A stretch of 64,000 nt of DNA from Hepsetus odoe. Lineage: Eukaryota > Chordata > Actinopteri > Characiformes > Hepsetidae. Location: the NCBI GenBank assembly GCA_017165825.1, contig CM029384.1, positions 7,772,914-7,836,913 of the forward strand. Direction: 5' to 3'. Shown one piece after another: positions 35,033 through 47,597 of the stretch. Positions within the stretch are counted from its first letter, which is position 1. Every line of letters begins with the position of its first letter. The notes under the pieces were generated by a model, which saw only the letters and a program-made list of their open reading frames with translations, made no database searches and was not told the origin of the DNA. The translations under genes and the position numbers were made by a program.

Positions 35033-35270
35033 GGCAGCGGTGGCCTAGTGGTTAGGGAGTTGCCAAGGATCGGAAGATTGTGGTTTCGATTCCCTCACCG
35101 ATAGGTTGCCCTGAGGTACCCTTGAGCAAGGTACCGTCCCCGTCACTGTTCCCCGGGTGCTTTCAATAGCTGCCCCCTGTTGCACATGTGTGTATGGGTG
35201 AAACGCAGAGTTTAAATTTCGTTGTCCTGTGCTGCGTTTCCTAATGACAAGGGTAGTCACTTTCACTTTC
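35033..35270 (+). mobile_element. SINE family A
   Basis: Forward copy from AGGGCAGCGGTGGCCTAGTG with B box GGTTTCGATTCCC to TGACAAGGGTAGTCACTTTC. Confidence 0.87.
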
Positions 35271-35801
35271 TACCTTGCTCACTCTTTACCACCCTCTTTC
35301 TCACTCCAAATCTCTCTTCCCCCCTCTCTTGCTTTCCCTTTCTGTGTCTTACTCTGATTTTCTCGCTCATTGTCTCTCTCTCCCTTTCAGCCTTCCTCCT
35401 TTCTACCTCTTCGTTTGCTCTTTTTTTCCCACTCACCCTTTCTCTCCATTTTCTCATCACCATTGAAGTGCCTTTTCATGCCATACATAGACTTTGTGTG
35501 CTCCTCAGACTGTTCTGCTCTAATAGCCAGAATGCTGTTCAAAGTGACCATCTTCAACATGGAGATATTTTTAGTGACTGCTGGAGATCTTTTAAACGAG
35601 TTGCTCTGATCAATAACCGCTACAGTAGATTATGTCTCATGACAGGAGCCCTTCATTCTTTTATGTAGTTTGTTCTTTCCCTTTTCTCTGAGAATCACTC
35701 TCTCATCTCTCTCTCGTCTCAGCTGCTTTTTATGGAACCACCCAGAATAACTTGATTTCGGACTTATTCCTGTGACTCACTGGGAGGTCTCATAAGATTG
35801 T

Positions 35802-35859
<58 letters not shown>

Positions 35860-37117
35860 CGCGCATGTTTGATTCATCAGCAACCGAACCTGCATTCACT
35901 TTCTTTATCCATCTTTTCCAAAGAAAAGCTCTCTGCAGAGTGGTGAAAATGCGACTTTTCACAGAATTTCTTAATATCTCGTGCCGAGCGTATTCGAGAC
36001 TCATCGCTCCCCCCACCCAAACATGCTTTTGCATCAGTGATGTTAATCTTTAATGCCTGCTTCTTTTCTTGCTATTCTTCTTTAGAGTTTAACATGGCAG
36101 GCCTAAGAAAGTAGTTACTGGAAAAGTGATTGTTCTTATTGTGGGTTTTGTATCACTAACTATTAGTTTTCTTTTATTTATACACTCGCCACAGTTGATA
36201 ATCACGGATATTTGTTGTTTGTATGTCTTCAGATGTTTTCTTTTTTTCCCTGAAAGAGAAGTTCCAGAATTGCCCATTCTGGAAAGTCTTTCCTGTGTAA
36301 GAGCCAGAGAGACACTGAGTCACATTAACATGCTTTGTCCTGAAGTGGACTTTGGTCACGCTTTCTCCCACTGTACCCGACCACTCTGTATGTATGATAG
36401 TGTTGAATGAGATGATGATTAAAAGCTGTGTTGAAGCTACAGAGCCGCTGATATGGATCACTGTGTAATCTATGAAAACGAAATGCCATTCCTGTGTTAA
36501 TGATTGTTTATGATAAAACTTCCTGAACTCACATTTCGAGTCATTTACCGAGGTTGGCATCATATATCGGATGTAGATTTGTTGATTATTTTTAATAAAT
36601 GTTGCTGCCTTTTTCCTGCACATTGTGTTCATAACCGGTCCTCCAGGTGGCACAAGATTGCATTTATGAATAAGCACTGTGTCGGACCAATCAGCATTCA
36701 GGATTCATCCACAGAGGGATAACAGACCCATACGGTTTTGAGAAAGTATATCATTATAATATATAATTGTTTATATAGTGTGTGTGTGTGTATGTGGATG
36801 TAATTTGTAATGATCAGAAATATTACTATTATGTTGATATAACTCTGTGTGTGTGTGTGTGTGTCTTAAAGAGCGATAGTGTAGTTACAGTAGTTCTAGT
36901 AATATTTTCTAGAATTTCAAAAAACTTATAATGTACAGGAAATAAGATGAATATATTTTATACGAGCACATAGTTGTATATAATTCTTTTTACTCAGAAT
37001 GTGTATATCCTTAGTATATATTTTTTTCAGTCATCATTTCTGAATGTATAATTATTTACTATAATATAACACTATACTATCATTATGATGATACTGTAAC
37101 TGACCTATTACTGCATA

Positions 37118-37149
<32 letters not shown>

Positions 37150-37190
37150 AGTGTGTGTGCGTGTAATAGTATATTTACTGTCTCACGAGG
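35271..37190. other. Intergenic region between FAM171A2 and the synaptogyrin gene
   Basis: Holds a CT-rich stretch (35275-35460), a TG microsatellite at 35804-35855, short TG runs near 36779, 36845 and 37118, and AT-rich sequence. No gene is recognised. Confidence 0.6.
35804..35855. repeat. TG microsatellite
   Basis: About 25 TG units, ending in a GTGCGTGCGCGC transition. Confidence 0.95.
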
Positions 37191-37194
37191 GTGT

Positions 37195-37469
37195 GATATT
37201 GGTGCGCACGTGATCGTTAATAACACGCGCACAGACCCGCGAGAGCGCGCTCGGCTTGAACGCTTGGCAGGGCGCGTGCGCGCGCGTGTTTATTCCGCGC
37301 GTCCCACCCTCGAGAGAGAGAGGTAAAGCAGGCGCGGGTGAGGAGCAGGAGAGAGTGAGGGAGTGCAGGCTGAGGGCGGCTCTTCTGAGTGCTTTTCCTC
37401 TCCGGGGTCACCGTCCGCAGCGCCCGTGCAGCCGCTCTGAAGCCGCTCTGAAGCCGCCGGCCGGACAGG
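37195..37469 (+). promoter_or_regulatory. SYNGR1: CpG-island promoter and 5' UTR of the synaptogyrin gene
   Basis: CpG density rises sharply compared with the AT-rich surroundings and stays high through exon 1. GTGCGCACGTGATC at about 37202 and GCGTGCGCGCGCG at about 37272 resemble NRF1 sites, and CACGTG is an E-box. No TATA box is seen, as is usual for CpG-island promoters. The exact transcription start cannot be placed. Confidence 0.7.
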
Positions 37470-37565
37470 ATGGATCAGGCTTACGGGGCGGGCAAGGCTG
37501 GAGGCGCCTTCGACCCGCTGGCTTTCTTCCAGCAGCCGCAGACCGTCCTGCGCATCGTGTCGTGG
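37470..37565 (+). CDS. SYNGR1: SYNGR1 exon 1
   Basis: ATG at 37470 opens MDQAYGAGKAGGAFDPLAFF and runs to VLRIVSW, 32 codons, ending in phase 0 at the donor GTAAGA. This start is chosen because the (A/S)YGAGKAGGAFDP segment is the conserved synaptogyrin N-terminus. The first helix begins at the end of this exon. Confidence 0.96.
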
Positions 37566-38300
37566 GTAAGAATCCCTGAGGGTTCTCAGTCACCTCCACC
37601 AGTCTGAACCCCGAGCAGCTCCGAGCAGAAGGTGGAACTTGCGTCTGTGCTGCAAAGCGCGGGTCTGAGAGAGGACACAGGCTCTGATGCGGGACCCGCT
37701 CATTTAGTCTTTCTCTAAAGCTGGAGTTTAGGCAGGACTGTGCAGATGAGTCTGAGTCGAACCAACGAGTTGAGCTTTTTATTATTGGGGTGAAAATGAA
37801 TCCAGATGTGTAAACTGAGCGCATCTAAATCACGTTTAATGCAGTTTGTCTTTCTTGCTATCAGCCTGGCACGTGCTTATCTGCAGGTGTTAAAGTCAGG
37901 TCAGAATCATCTCAGCCCATTGCCCCGATCATGCTGACCCGTCCCGATGGCCGAGCGGCCTGAAGTGGGCATCAGCTGCTGATAGAACGCCTGAAACTTT
38001 GTGTGTGTGTGAGTGTGGAAGTCCTCAGTTTGATGAGAAAAACTCTTCAGGACATTAGACTGGTCCCCGTTATTGTTTCTGTTGTTATATTTGCAGAGGA
38101 GCAGTAATAAAAGATAGATCAGGCTTTAATTAAGCATTAAGTCTTCACAGAGATAGGAATACAAACTTGTGTGTTTGTCTTAGAAAGAAAGAGAGACAGG
38201 GAGGGGAAGAGAGAAAGGGAGGGAGGATCTGCTGAATGTTGCATCTGGTATTTGAACACATGGTGAGAGGTTTGGAGAGAGGGATTACAGATGGGGGTTG

Positions 38301-38304
<4 letters not shown>

Positions 38305-38344
<40 letters not shown>
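38305..38344. repeat. GA microsatellite
   Basis: About 20 uninterrupted GA units. Confidence 0.95.
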
Positions 38345-38348
<4 letters not shown>

Positions 38349-39107
38349 GGAGGGGGGAAGGGATGGCAGGTGGGTTTTAAGACTACTGGTCTGCAGCTTC
38401 TGAATGTCAGCTGCCATCATTCATTAGTTACTTTAATGATCTCAAGGGTGGAAGAGTTCTCTACGTGGACAGGTCTCATGTGATACTCTCTGATCTTTAA
38501 GCATTTGTTTTGCAAGGGCACTTATCAAATACGAGGAAGTAAAGTGAACGTGCCTTATAAGCTATTGCTGCAGAATATGCCTCTGCAAAAATAGCATCCT
38601 TCAAATCACACTTCTCTCTTACTGGTTCAGCATTCCCTTTGACATCCATCTGATATGTTCATTCATAGTAGTAGTTTACGATCAACCACTTTGTGGGTCA
38701 CCATTAATTTAACATAATCAAAGATACTTCGGCAACTCTGGCCACGTCCCTTTCTGTGAAATCAGCTGCCTGATTTGAGTAGTTGGGATACTTGCATGAA
38801 TGGGAGCTTTCTGCATGCTGTTGTTTTTTTCAAGTCTTTCTTGTTGAATACACTACTTATGAAGTGAATGTGCAGCCAGATTGTGAATGGGAGTTCAATG
38901 GCCACAGGTTTATTATTGATTTGGGCTCATTCTAAAAAGAATAAAACCAAATAACACATTACAATCAAAGTGAAGTGAAGCATATTGATGTTGAATCTCT
39001 CACAACAAAATATAATCTGAGTTTTCAGCTTTAGTGGATCAGGTTCTTTAGACGGAAAGAGTGAATGGGACAGCAGCATTAAGAAAGAATGTAACTAAAG
39101 AAGAAAA

Positions 39108-39340
39108 TAAGATAAGGAGCCTATCCCAGCTCTCCCAGGACGAAAGACAGGGAGACGTCCTGGACAGGTCGCCAGCCTATCATAGAGCACCACTAAGCTC
39201 ACAGAGGAAACTCATACAGACACCGAGAGAACATGCAAATTCCACAAAGAAACGATCCGGACTTTCCTGCTTGGGAATGGAACCCAGGACCCTCTCGCTG
39301 TGAGGCAATGGCACTGCCCACCACACCACCGTGCCACCCC
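39108..39340 (-). mobile_element. DANA/HE1-like SINE (family B)
   Basis: Reverse copy: TATCCCAGCTCTCCCAGGACG, CCTGGACAGGTCGCCAGCC, GAACATGCAAATTCCACA, B-box complement GGAATGGAACCCAGG and head complement CACACCACCGTGCCACCCC. Confidence 0.85.
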
Positions 39341-40003
39341 AATCAGAATCAGAATTTTTTTTTTTCTTTTACTTTATTGAACCGCGCGGAAATTACTTAA
39401 GCTGGAGGTGATGCTCATGTCCGCTCAGTTTATCAGCAGTTTTATTTTCCCTTATCCGTCCAAATGTTCTAGTTTTAAAGTGAATCCAGTTCTATGGTAC
39501 ATATTGATGCACTTATTTATGGCATGCATAAGAACAGGCGCAGAACTATTTTATTGTGCACTTGCGCATATCTAAGTATAGTATATCTGTGATTTTGCTA
39601 CTATTTTGCTCATACATTTGCAGCTGTGAAGCTCTGATCTCAGTAAAAGTGGTGGATACTGAGATGACTTTAGTCTAATTCCTGTATATAAGTGAAAATG
39701 CTTGCGTGTTTTAATGGACACCTACTGTTGACACATCTGGTGAGTGCTTGTGTGCCTGTGAGACACATGCTGGACCATATGTGTGAACACTGAGAGGTGT
39801 GTCCATCCTTTTGTAATTCTGATAGACTGGCTGTGTTGAGCTGCTGTGTTGGCATGACAACCATCCTGGATCACTGTATTAATGCCTAAGCAGTTAAAGG
39901 CTTGTCGAAAAACGTGAAGTACAGGTCTGAAACAATATCAAAGAGGTTTCATCTTCTGGGAGGGTTAATCCAGTTTTTATTTTTTTTTCTCCTGAAAATC
40001 TTA

Positions 40004-40080
40004 TACAGGATGTAAACTGATTAGCCATAACATTAAAACAACAGCCTAATATTGTTTAGGTCCCCCTTGAGGTGGCATCG
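40004..40080 (-). mobile_element. Tc1-type transposon end fragment (second family)
   Basis: On the + strand TTAGCCATAACATTAAAACA is the terminal repeat of a widespread fish Tc1 group as I know it. It is followed by CCTAATATTGTTTAGGTCCC, which on the minus strand encodes the usual C-terminal GGP..Q(Y) region just before the terminal repeat. The rest of the element is missing. It differs from the Tc1 family at 1-314. Confidence 0.7.
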
Positions 40081-41097
40081 GTGAAAAAGGGGCGTCCATG
40101 ACCATGTCACCTATTCGCCAGTAGTCTCTCCTTAAACCACTTTTGATAGGTATTAATCGCTGCGTCGCTATCCATCCCAAAGTTCCTCTGATCCTTATGA
40201 TATTTTTCAGGAACTGGCTGAACACCTGCTGCCTTAAATCTGTTCCTGCATTGAGAAAATGGTTGTGGCTGATTATTGTAGATCTACTGTATTCCTTTTT
40301 AATTAGACATTATAATGGTTTTGCCTCATAAAGTCCTAGTTTGTCTTTGTATGCTATAAAACGACACTGCCCTTTATTGGAACTGAGTGGTCCGGGCCAA
40401 ACCATGAAAAATGAACTCTCATCCATTTAATTTTACTGTTGGTAATGTGCCTTCATGCAAGTGGTTTTTTACTGGCATCTGTCAAACCCAGATTTGTCCG
40501 TCTGTCAGATTGCCAGATTGTGAAACATGAGGTTTAAACGTCATTTTAGAGGGTGCATTTCTACCACTCTGGCATCTTAACTGTGGAGTGCTCAGTACCT
40601 CTCCAGTTACGTGCCGTTGTGTATGGGGCTTGTGTACATTGATAGTGCCATCCAAGAGTGACTGAGTCCTTAGTATTCATTGGCCATTTAAATGCTATAT
40701 GCTATATGCTTGATTTTAAGTAACTGTTAGCAAGGATGACTGCTGAAATAGTGAACCCAGTAATTAAAGGGCCAATTTAGGTCCCCTACTTAAAGCTTCC
40801 TTTCCTTAACATGGTTAGCATCTAAACCCCACATTGCTGACCCTTCAAATTCACAGTAGACTGTGTAATGTGTCATCTTGTGTTGGATGCTTAGTACAAT
40901 CCAGACTGTACACAATACAGTGTTTGCAGTGTTACATAATGTGAAATCACAGATACATGATGCAGAGATTCATTGAATGCCTCAACTATGTGTGGGGTGA
41001 CTCACAGTGAACTAGTATAAAAGGGTATCAAAAACTATATAAAAAAATATATATTTATAATTGCTCTTTTTTACAGTAATTACTCGTGTGCATCAAG

Positions 41098-41590
41098 GAG
41101 ACTTCTTCCTCTTTCGACTGCCCCTGTTTAGGGGTCGCCACAGTGGATCAACCGTCTCCATGTCTCCCAGTCCTCCGCATCTTCCTTCTTCAAACCGACC
41201 ACCTTCATGTCCTCTCTCACAACATCCATGAACCTCCACTTTAGTCTTGCTCTTTCCTGGCAGATTCACCTTCAGCATCCTTCTCCCAATATAATCCTCG
41301 TCTCTCCTCTGGACATTTCCAAACCAACGCAACCTCACTCCTCTAACTTTGTCTCCAAAATGTCCAACCTGATCTGTCCCTCTAATGTTCTCATTTCCAA
41401 TGCTGTCCATCCTTGACGCATCCAAAAAAAAACTCTGACACCTCCAGCTCCACTTCCTGTCTTTTCTTCAATGCCCCCGTCTCCAACCCGCACAACATAG
41501 CTGGTCACACTACTGTCCTGTAAACCTTCCCCTTTACTCTCACTGGCACACATGTTTGACAAATCACTCCAGCCACTCTTCCCCAGGAGA
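41098..41590 (-). mobile_element. LINE 3' end, C-terminus of reverse transcriptase ORF
   Basis: The minus strand reads MDSIGNENIRGTDQVG, GDKVRGVRLRWFGNVQRRDE and YIGRRMLKVNLPG. This is the C-terminal region that follows the reverse transcriptase in a common teleost non-LTR retrotransposon. The element then ends with an AG-rich AGTCGAAAGAGGAAGAAG tail. The frame is interrupted upstream of 41425, so it is a 5'-truncated, non-functional copy. I do not assign a clade with confidence. Confidence 0.82.
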
Positions 41591-41845
41591 CAGAACTATC
41601 AAATGATTTTACTGATCTGAAGAATCTGTGGTGCAATCACCAAAAGAATGTGATACAGATAGTTTGGAACCTTTAGGCCTTGATCACAATCATTGATTCT
41701 CCAAATGATTGATGAGCTTATCATTGTTACGACAGGCCTTCTCAGACCACAATGAATTGGATGTATTCAAGCAGACATTTGAAGGATAGTGGAAGAGCAG
41801 GCAAAGAGAAAGACAGGGGCTTTACAACCGGTCCCATGACTCGGA

Positions 41846-41852
41846 CTCTCTC

Positions 41853-41928
<76 letters not shown>
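41846..41928. repeat. CT microsatellite (about 80 bp)
   Basis: A nearly uninterrupted TC run. Confidence 0.95.
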
Positions 41929-41930
<2 letters not shown>

Positions 41931-44089
41931 GTTAGAACAAGGTCAGTGAGATTAAAAGGAAGGATTGTGGGGGAGGGGAGGGATAAAGCAGTCAAGCACA
42001 CCGTGTGGACACTTAGAGAGGGAAAAAATAAGACAGAGTAAAACTGTCACTTCTTAGATGAAGGAGGCTCCTTTGTCCATAGTCATGTATCGGTTTATCT
42101 CCTGATAGATATTTGAAGTTTTGGTCACCTGAAAGCACTGGAATGCATTCTGCTACTTTTGCTGCCTTTACTGTTATAACGCTGCATTAAAGAGCCATGT
42201 TCTAGTGCATTCAAGTTTTGAACATGTAAACAGGGCTGCAATTCAGTAGTAAAAAATAAATGTCTTCTACATCTGAGTAGCTCACATAAGCACAATATAC
42301 TTTGGTGAAATGCATCATTTTGTGGACTAAGTCTTCCCTTTTGTATCTGCACAGATGAGGCACCAATAAGGGTTAAATATTAATGCTGAGGGTTTAACAA
42401 CAAAGGATGGGAAAGATTGAGATTAGGTATAGGACTAAACCTCAGGTTTTATTTTTAGCCTTATTTGTGTCTTTTTTGTATTTCATGACAAAGTCACTTC
42501 TCAGAATCTTTGGTGCTGTTGCACATTTAAACATTCCTCTTTAATCTGATTTGCAGCATGGGTCCATTTCTTAGGGCCTCATGAACAGACCAGATTGATT
42601 TATTAGCAGGAGTGTTGTCGTTGCCGCCACTCTGATGAAATGACTCACCAGAAAGAAAACCACCTAATACAGTATGCATGAATCCAATAGGTCACCACTC
42701 TGACCAAGAGAATGAAGTCTGTATTCTGCTAATTCATTTCTGGGCAGATAGCTGGCTCTGGAAAACCTCATTAGTGAAATATGTTTTACATGGTATGTGC
42801 CTTTACTCTTATTTTTCTGGACTCTAGAAATAGAAATTTTCTCATTTTGGAATTGAACAATTTACTATTCTTACTAACATTTGCATGAGATATGCTTACT
42901 TTAATTAATTAAAGTGCACCATAATCAAATTCTAAAGTAGTTCCCATGGATTCAGTGTCTTGCATCATACACACACGCGCACACACACAGTACGCAGAGC
43001 CTAAAAAGCTGGAGGCCATGATGCTGACGATCACAAGATCAGGACTCCACGTGCTGCCTGTTACAATGCCTGCTTTCATGTGCTCATGGGATACTGAAGC
43101 CTTGTGATCTAGGCAGCTAATTAAGGTGCTGCCAAACAGCAATACACTGAGTAGTTGCGTGAAGTTTCTGGCAATGGTTCACGGTTGTAACAACCTTTCT
43201 CCCACAGAATCATTCATCTGTTTGGGTGTGATAGCTTGTCTGTAGAGAAAAGCTCAGTTTCACAGTGCACCCTTGAAGTGTTCTGTTTTCACTTGACCAA
43301 GTTATACTGATATATGTAGAATCTTAAGTCAGTTGACTTGTCTGAGCATTGATTGTTAGAAATATCCAACCTCAGCCTCAGCTAATGAAATGTCACTCAG
43401 TAAAAATAGTTTACTTTATTTATCTGACAAAGGTGCTGAATGGTCTACGGTATGTGGTCAAAAGTATGTGTACAAGTTTCAGCAACACATTTTAGCAGAT
43501 GTATAAATAACGCACATCAGACCAGTCAATCAATCAACTTTGAAAAACGTTGACAGCAGAATTGTTCATACTGAAGAGCTCAGTGGCCCTACCGTAGAAT
43601 TTCATATTTGGTATATGTTTGTGAAGTTTCTAATCTGGTGTATTTGCCACAACTAACTAGACCTTCTATTACCTTGACTGGGTGTAAGTGTCTGGGAGAA
43701 ATAATAGCTCAGCACAAAGTGGTACTCAAATTCACAGAGCTTGCGTGCTGTGTAGCGCATACAAATCATTTATCCTCATTTGCGGCACTCACTACAGTGT
43801 TCTGAACTTCCTCTAAGAGCAACATCAGCATCAGGGTGACAGGAGCTTCATGAAATGAGCTTGACTGAACACACAAGCCTCTTTGCACAAAGACAAGCAT
43901 CGGCCGGGTTGGTGTCGCTGGAAATGCAAATGCCAGAAGATCACTACCTACCAGAGTGCATAGTGTCATAATTAGAGTTTGGTGGAGGAAAGAAAAAATG
44001 TCCAGAGGCTGCTGTTGAGAGTTTGCATTTGGCCGTTTAGTTCCCATTAAAGGGCAATGTTATTTCTACAGCAGGCAGTGGTTTTAGGG

Positions 44090-44330
44090 CATTTATATGC
44101 TTCCACACCTAAACATCAAGCCAGTTTAATGTCTTTGGGGTTGATTGTGAGGCACAGCTTCTGGTCTAACAGCCTGGAGGAATTTTAGCCCTTTTCTCCA
44201 AACAGAGCTGTTGGGTTAAGGTCAGGATTTTCATTTTGTCATTCAAAAACGTGAACTTTTTCTTTAAGTTTTTTCTAACATCTTAATTCTAACAATGACT
44301 GTAAAAAAGTGGAGTCCCGATTCCTAATTG
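44090..44330 (-). mobile_element. Possible degenerate DNA-transposon fragment
   Basis: TTTGGGGTTGATTGTGAGGC, CTGGAGGAATTTTAGCCC and GGGTTAAGGTCAGGATTTTC resemble segments of dispersed fish Tc1-like repeats read in reverse. Too diverged for a firm call. Confidence 0.35.
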
Positions 44331-44837
44331 ATGGTTTTGGAGAATTTTTCAGCCTGATGAACAACAACAACAAGGTCTTCAGAATAATTTTTTTTTTCCT
44401 GCCTTGATGCACTTTCACAAACATGTGCTGTAAAGATCAGACTTTATTATTTAATCTGTTATTTAATATTTAGTTCAAATGGAGCACACATTCACATCGG
44501 ATTGTCCTCTCATTGATTGAAAATGCCTGGTTGTAAATTTCACAAAATGTAGGTACTCGTTTTTACGTAATCGTCTTCTAGGACGTGTAGCAATGTTGTA
44601 ACAATGGTTTAATTCGTATTAATGCAGAAATATACAAAATAATAAAGGGTTCTTTTAAAGATTTTAGACATCTATCTAGTATCTGTCATTCCATCTGTAG
44701 TTAGCTCTCCAGCTCTGCATGTCTCCTCCTTTTGTTGCTTCTTTGTTCCATATAGTTAAATGCAAGCACAATTTCTTGCTTTTCAAGACAATCTGTTTTT
44801 CTTAATTTTTTTATTTCTCTTTCCCAACCACATTCAG

Positions 44838-45075
44838 ATATTTTCCATTGTGATCTTCGGCTGCATTGCTAATGAAGGCTATTTCAATCTGGAAGACAAG
44901 TCGGATGAATTCTGCATATTCAATCGCAATCAGAATGCCTGTAACTATGGTGTGGCTATGGGCTCGCTGGCCTTCCTAACCTGTATTGCATTCCTGGCTC
45001 TGGACATCTACTTTCCACAGATCAGTGGAGTCAAAGATCGCAAGAAGGCTGTGCTCGCAGACATCGGCATCTCAG
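44838..45075 (+). CDS. SYNGR1: SYNGR1 exon 2
   Basis: Starts after CACATTCAG and encodes IFSIVIFGCIANEGYFNL, EFCIFNRNQNACNYGVA (first lumenal loop and second helix) and YFPQISGVKDRKKAVLADIG. It ends one base into an Ala codon at GTGGGA. The two loop cysteines and FNRN motif are typical of the family. Confidence 0.97.
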
Positions 45076-45415
45076 GTGGGAAATGTGTCAGCTTATGTTT
45101 ATGAGGTTCATTTTTCCTGCCCCTTAGTTCCCACCAATCACAAAGTCAGATTCTATCAGGAACACTGCTGCCATAATCTTTCAAATTCATCATTTGTGAC
45201 TCTATTATTTCAGGTTTTAAACATGTTTCATTGTATCATTTTGAGTCTCCATTGCTTTTGCACTTTTTAGCAAAGATATTCACTGTGATTAACATCTAAA
45301 ACTGTAAGATGTTATCTAAGTCTTCAAATGCACACTTAAAAGTGCTCCTTTACCCTTTAAATAAAAAAATCTTGCTGCTCTGTGTAGGATGAATATGAAT
45401 ATGAATATGAATATT

Positions 45416-45645
45416 GGGCAGCGGTGGCCTAGTGGTTAGGGCGTTAGCCACATGATCAGCGGATCGGGGGTTCGAACCCCTTCCCAGTAGGTTGCCCTGA
45501 GGTACCCTTGAGCAAGGTGCCATCCCCATCACTGCTCCCCGGGTGCTTTCAATAGCAGCCCACTGCTGCACATGGGTGAAATGCAGAGAACGAATTTCCC
45601 ATTCGTGGGATTATAAATAGAGGATTATTATTATTATTATTATTA
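45416..45645 (+). mobile_element. SINE with family A head and ATT-repeat tail
   Basis: Starts GGGCAGCGGTGGCCTAGTGG, with B box GGGGTTCGAACCCC and body CTGCTCCCCGGGTGC as in family A. After GAACGAATTTCCCATTCGTGG it ends in ATTATT repeats, so this is a third tail variant on the same head. Confidence 0.85.
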
Positions 45646-45982
45646 AAGTGCAGATGAACCTGTTCTATAGTGGAAGATTAAATTAGATTAGTGGAACCCT
45701 AGCACCACCCTGTGTCAGGTCATGGCGTCTCACTGTAATGAGTGAAAGGAGCCCTCCTCCTTGTGGAACATTGCTCTTTTTTTTTTCTAACAAATCCCAG
45801 CCACATAGCGCCATTCTGAGTCCCAGGCTTTTTGCAGAGTTGTCCAAATTAATCTACCTTCGCCCAGAAAGAAATGCAATAAGCCATCCTTTCACATTAT
45901 CAGATATCAGAATCACAATATCAGAATCAATGTGTCTGCTTTGATGCAACTGTTGAAATAATTTTCTTTCTGTTTCTTACAG

Positions 45983-46128
45983 CATTTTGGTCTTTCATGT
46001 GGTTTGTGGGATTCTGTTTCTTGACGAACCAGTGGCAAGTATCCAATCCTGAAGACAACCTTTTAGATGAAGGTGGAGATGCAGCAAGAGCAGCCATCAC
46101 CTTCTCCTTCTTCTCCATCTTCACGTGG
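45983..46128 (+). CDS. SYNGR1: SYNGR1 exon 3
   Basis: Two bases complete Ala, giving AFWSFMWFVGFCFLTNQWQVS, then DAARAAITFSFFSIFTW. It ends in phase 0 at GTCAGT, which allows either terminal exon to be joined in frame. It holds helix 3 and the start of helix 4. Confidence 0.97.
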
Positions 46129-46194
46129 GTCAGTAGTTTTTTCAGTTGTTGCAGACATGCACGGCATATTCTGTAATTGGCATATGCATGTTCT

Positions 46195-46389
46195 TGTGGT
46201 GGTGGTCTAGTGGTAGGACACTTGCCTACAGCCCTATGGACCAAGAGGGCGCAGGTTCATATCCAGCACTACCACCATTGGGTTCCTGAGCAAGACCCTT
46301 AACCCCAAGTTGCTCCAGAGGACTGTCCCTGTAATCAGGAATTGGAAGTTACTCTAGATAAGAACGTCTGATAAATGCCGTACATGTAA
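46195..46389 (+). mobile_element. SINE family C, 66 bp after the exon 3 donor
   Basis: Forward copy: head GTGGTGGTCTAGTGGTAGGA, B box GCAGGTTCATATCC, then GAGCAAGACCCTTAACCCC, CTCTAGATAAGAACGTCTG and the TGCCGTACATGTAAA tail. Confidence 0.85.
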
Positions 46390-47495
46390 ATTCCAGAATA
46401 GCATGCTACTAAAAAGGTTACACTTTGACCTGATTAAAATGTGTAGATAATTTTGTCTTTAAAAAGACATTAAAACTTATATACAAAGGCAAAACAAATA
46501 CATTTTTTGTTAATCTAATATGCTGGAATTTTGCACAAGTAGATTTAATGCATATTACTTTCTGCTTGGTTTGCTATAGCACTCATGGAAAATAAATGAA
46601 GAGTTGAAACGTTTCAGCAGTCAGAATACTGAAAAAATATTTCATACATGTATATGTGTTGTAACATATTTGTCACTTGTACTCTGCTCTTAAAATCATC
46701 TTAAAGGGATTTTCATTGTGAATAGTTTAGTTGTGCTAGGAATTAGGATGGCTTTTGAAGAATTAAAAATGGCTTTACACAAAAAAATGTCCTGATATTA
46801 TATAACAAAAAAACCTGTATCAGTGTAAACTTTAATGGGGATTCTGAGACATCGATAGGTTTGAGTGGTAGATTGGTACATGGATAGATTGACAGGTTAT
46901 TGTTTTGTTTTTTTAATTTAAATGATATCTATGTAAAAGAAATGCTCTTTATAGTGATGTTGTCGTGCTAAGTTTATGACGCGTTGCTTTCTGCCATGTT
47001 GGCCTGTTGCGTTCTTTTGAATTAAGCCTAATTCAGATGCTTTCCAGTTGGCCTTAATCAAAAAAATCCTGCTCATCCATTCTGATCCTCTCTCAGTGAG
47101 ACTGTTTGTAATTATTTGAAGTCCTAAATACCTTGTGCTTTGCCAAGCTGTGTCATTTTAATTGTTCATCTTTTTCATTCTTTTGCATTAACTTGAATCA
47201 TTCTTCTCTTTATCCTAAAGCCTTTACTCTTCTTTTTGGAGGATAATGCGGATTATTATAGCTATTATAACTGAATTATAAAATATCTGTTCTTTCTTCC
47301 AGATGCAAGCTTTGTAATGTGTCCTTCCCAACATTGCCCACACCTTATTTTTGTTGTTTTTAATTTTTTAATAAGCGTTGCAGGACAAGATGAATGAAGC
47401 TGTTCTGATAATAGCAACAGCAATGTAAATTTGATAAAGCTTTTGTTAATGTGACATTAACGAACACTGCTTTTGACCCTTTTGTACTCCTGTAG
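46390..47495 (+). other. SYNGR1 intron between exon 3 and the short-form last exon
   Basis: AT-rich unique sequence without recognised repeats or exons. Confidence 0.6.
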
Positions 47496-47597
47496 GGTGC
47501 TCTAACATTGCTGGCCTTGGAGCGTCTAAAGAGAGTTTCATTTGAAGAGGAGTACAACAAACTGTTCACCCCACACAATACTTCCCCCTTTGTTTAA
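47496..47597 (+). CDS. SYNGR1: SYNGR1 alternative terminal exon, short form
   Basis: Starts after CTCCTGTAG in phase 0 and encodes GALTLLALERLKRVSFEEEY and then NKLFTPHNTSPFV before a TAA at 47595. It replaces the second half of helix 4 and the long Tyr-rich tail. The human SYNGR1 short form ends, from memory, with a similar hydrophobic-plus-SFQEEY pattern. The exon therefore appears conserved rather than accidental. Transcript evidence is not visible here. Confidence 0.85.
   Translation, partial: GALTLLALERLKRVSFEEEYNKLFTPHNTSPFV

Larger units (their letters stand above)
37566..44837 (+). other. SYNGR1 intron 1 (7.3 kb)
   Basis: Holds a GA microsatellite (38305-38344), a family B SINE, a Tc1 remnant, a LINE fragment, an 80-bp CT microsatellite and a possible degenerate DNA-transposon fragment near 44090-44330. 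The rest is unique AT-rich sequence without recognised exons. Confidence 0.65.

Noticed and set aside
37940..37995. CCCGATGGCCGAGCGGCCTGA looks like the D-arm of a Ser or Leu tRNA
   Set aside because: There is no B box or closing acceptor stem within the expected distance.
43436..43510. GGTCAAAAGTATGTG segment reminiscent of a Tc1-type terminal repeat
   Set aside because: It is a short, single-ended match with no partner end found, too weak to call.
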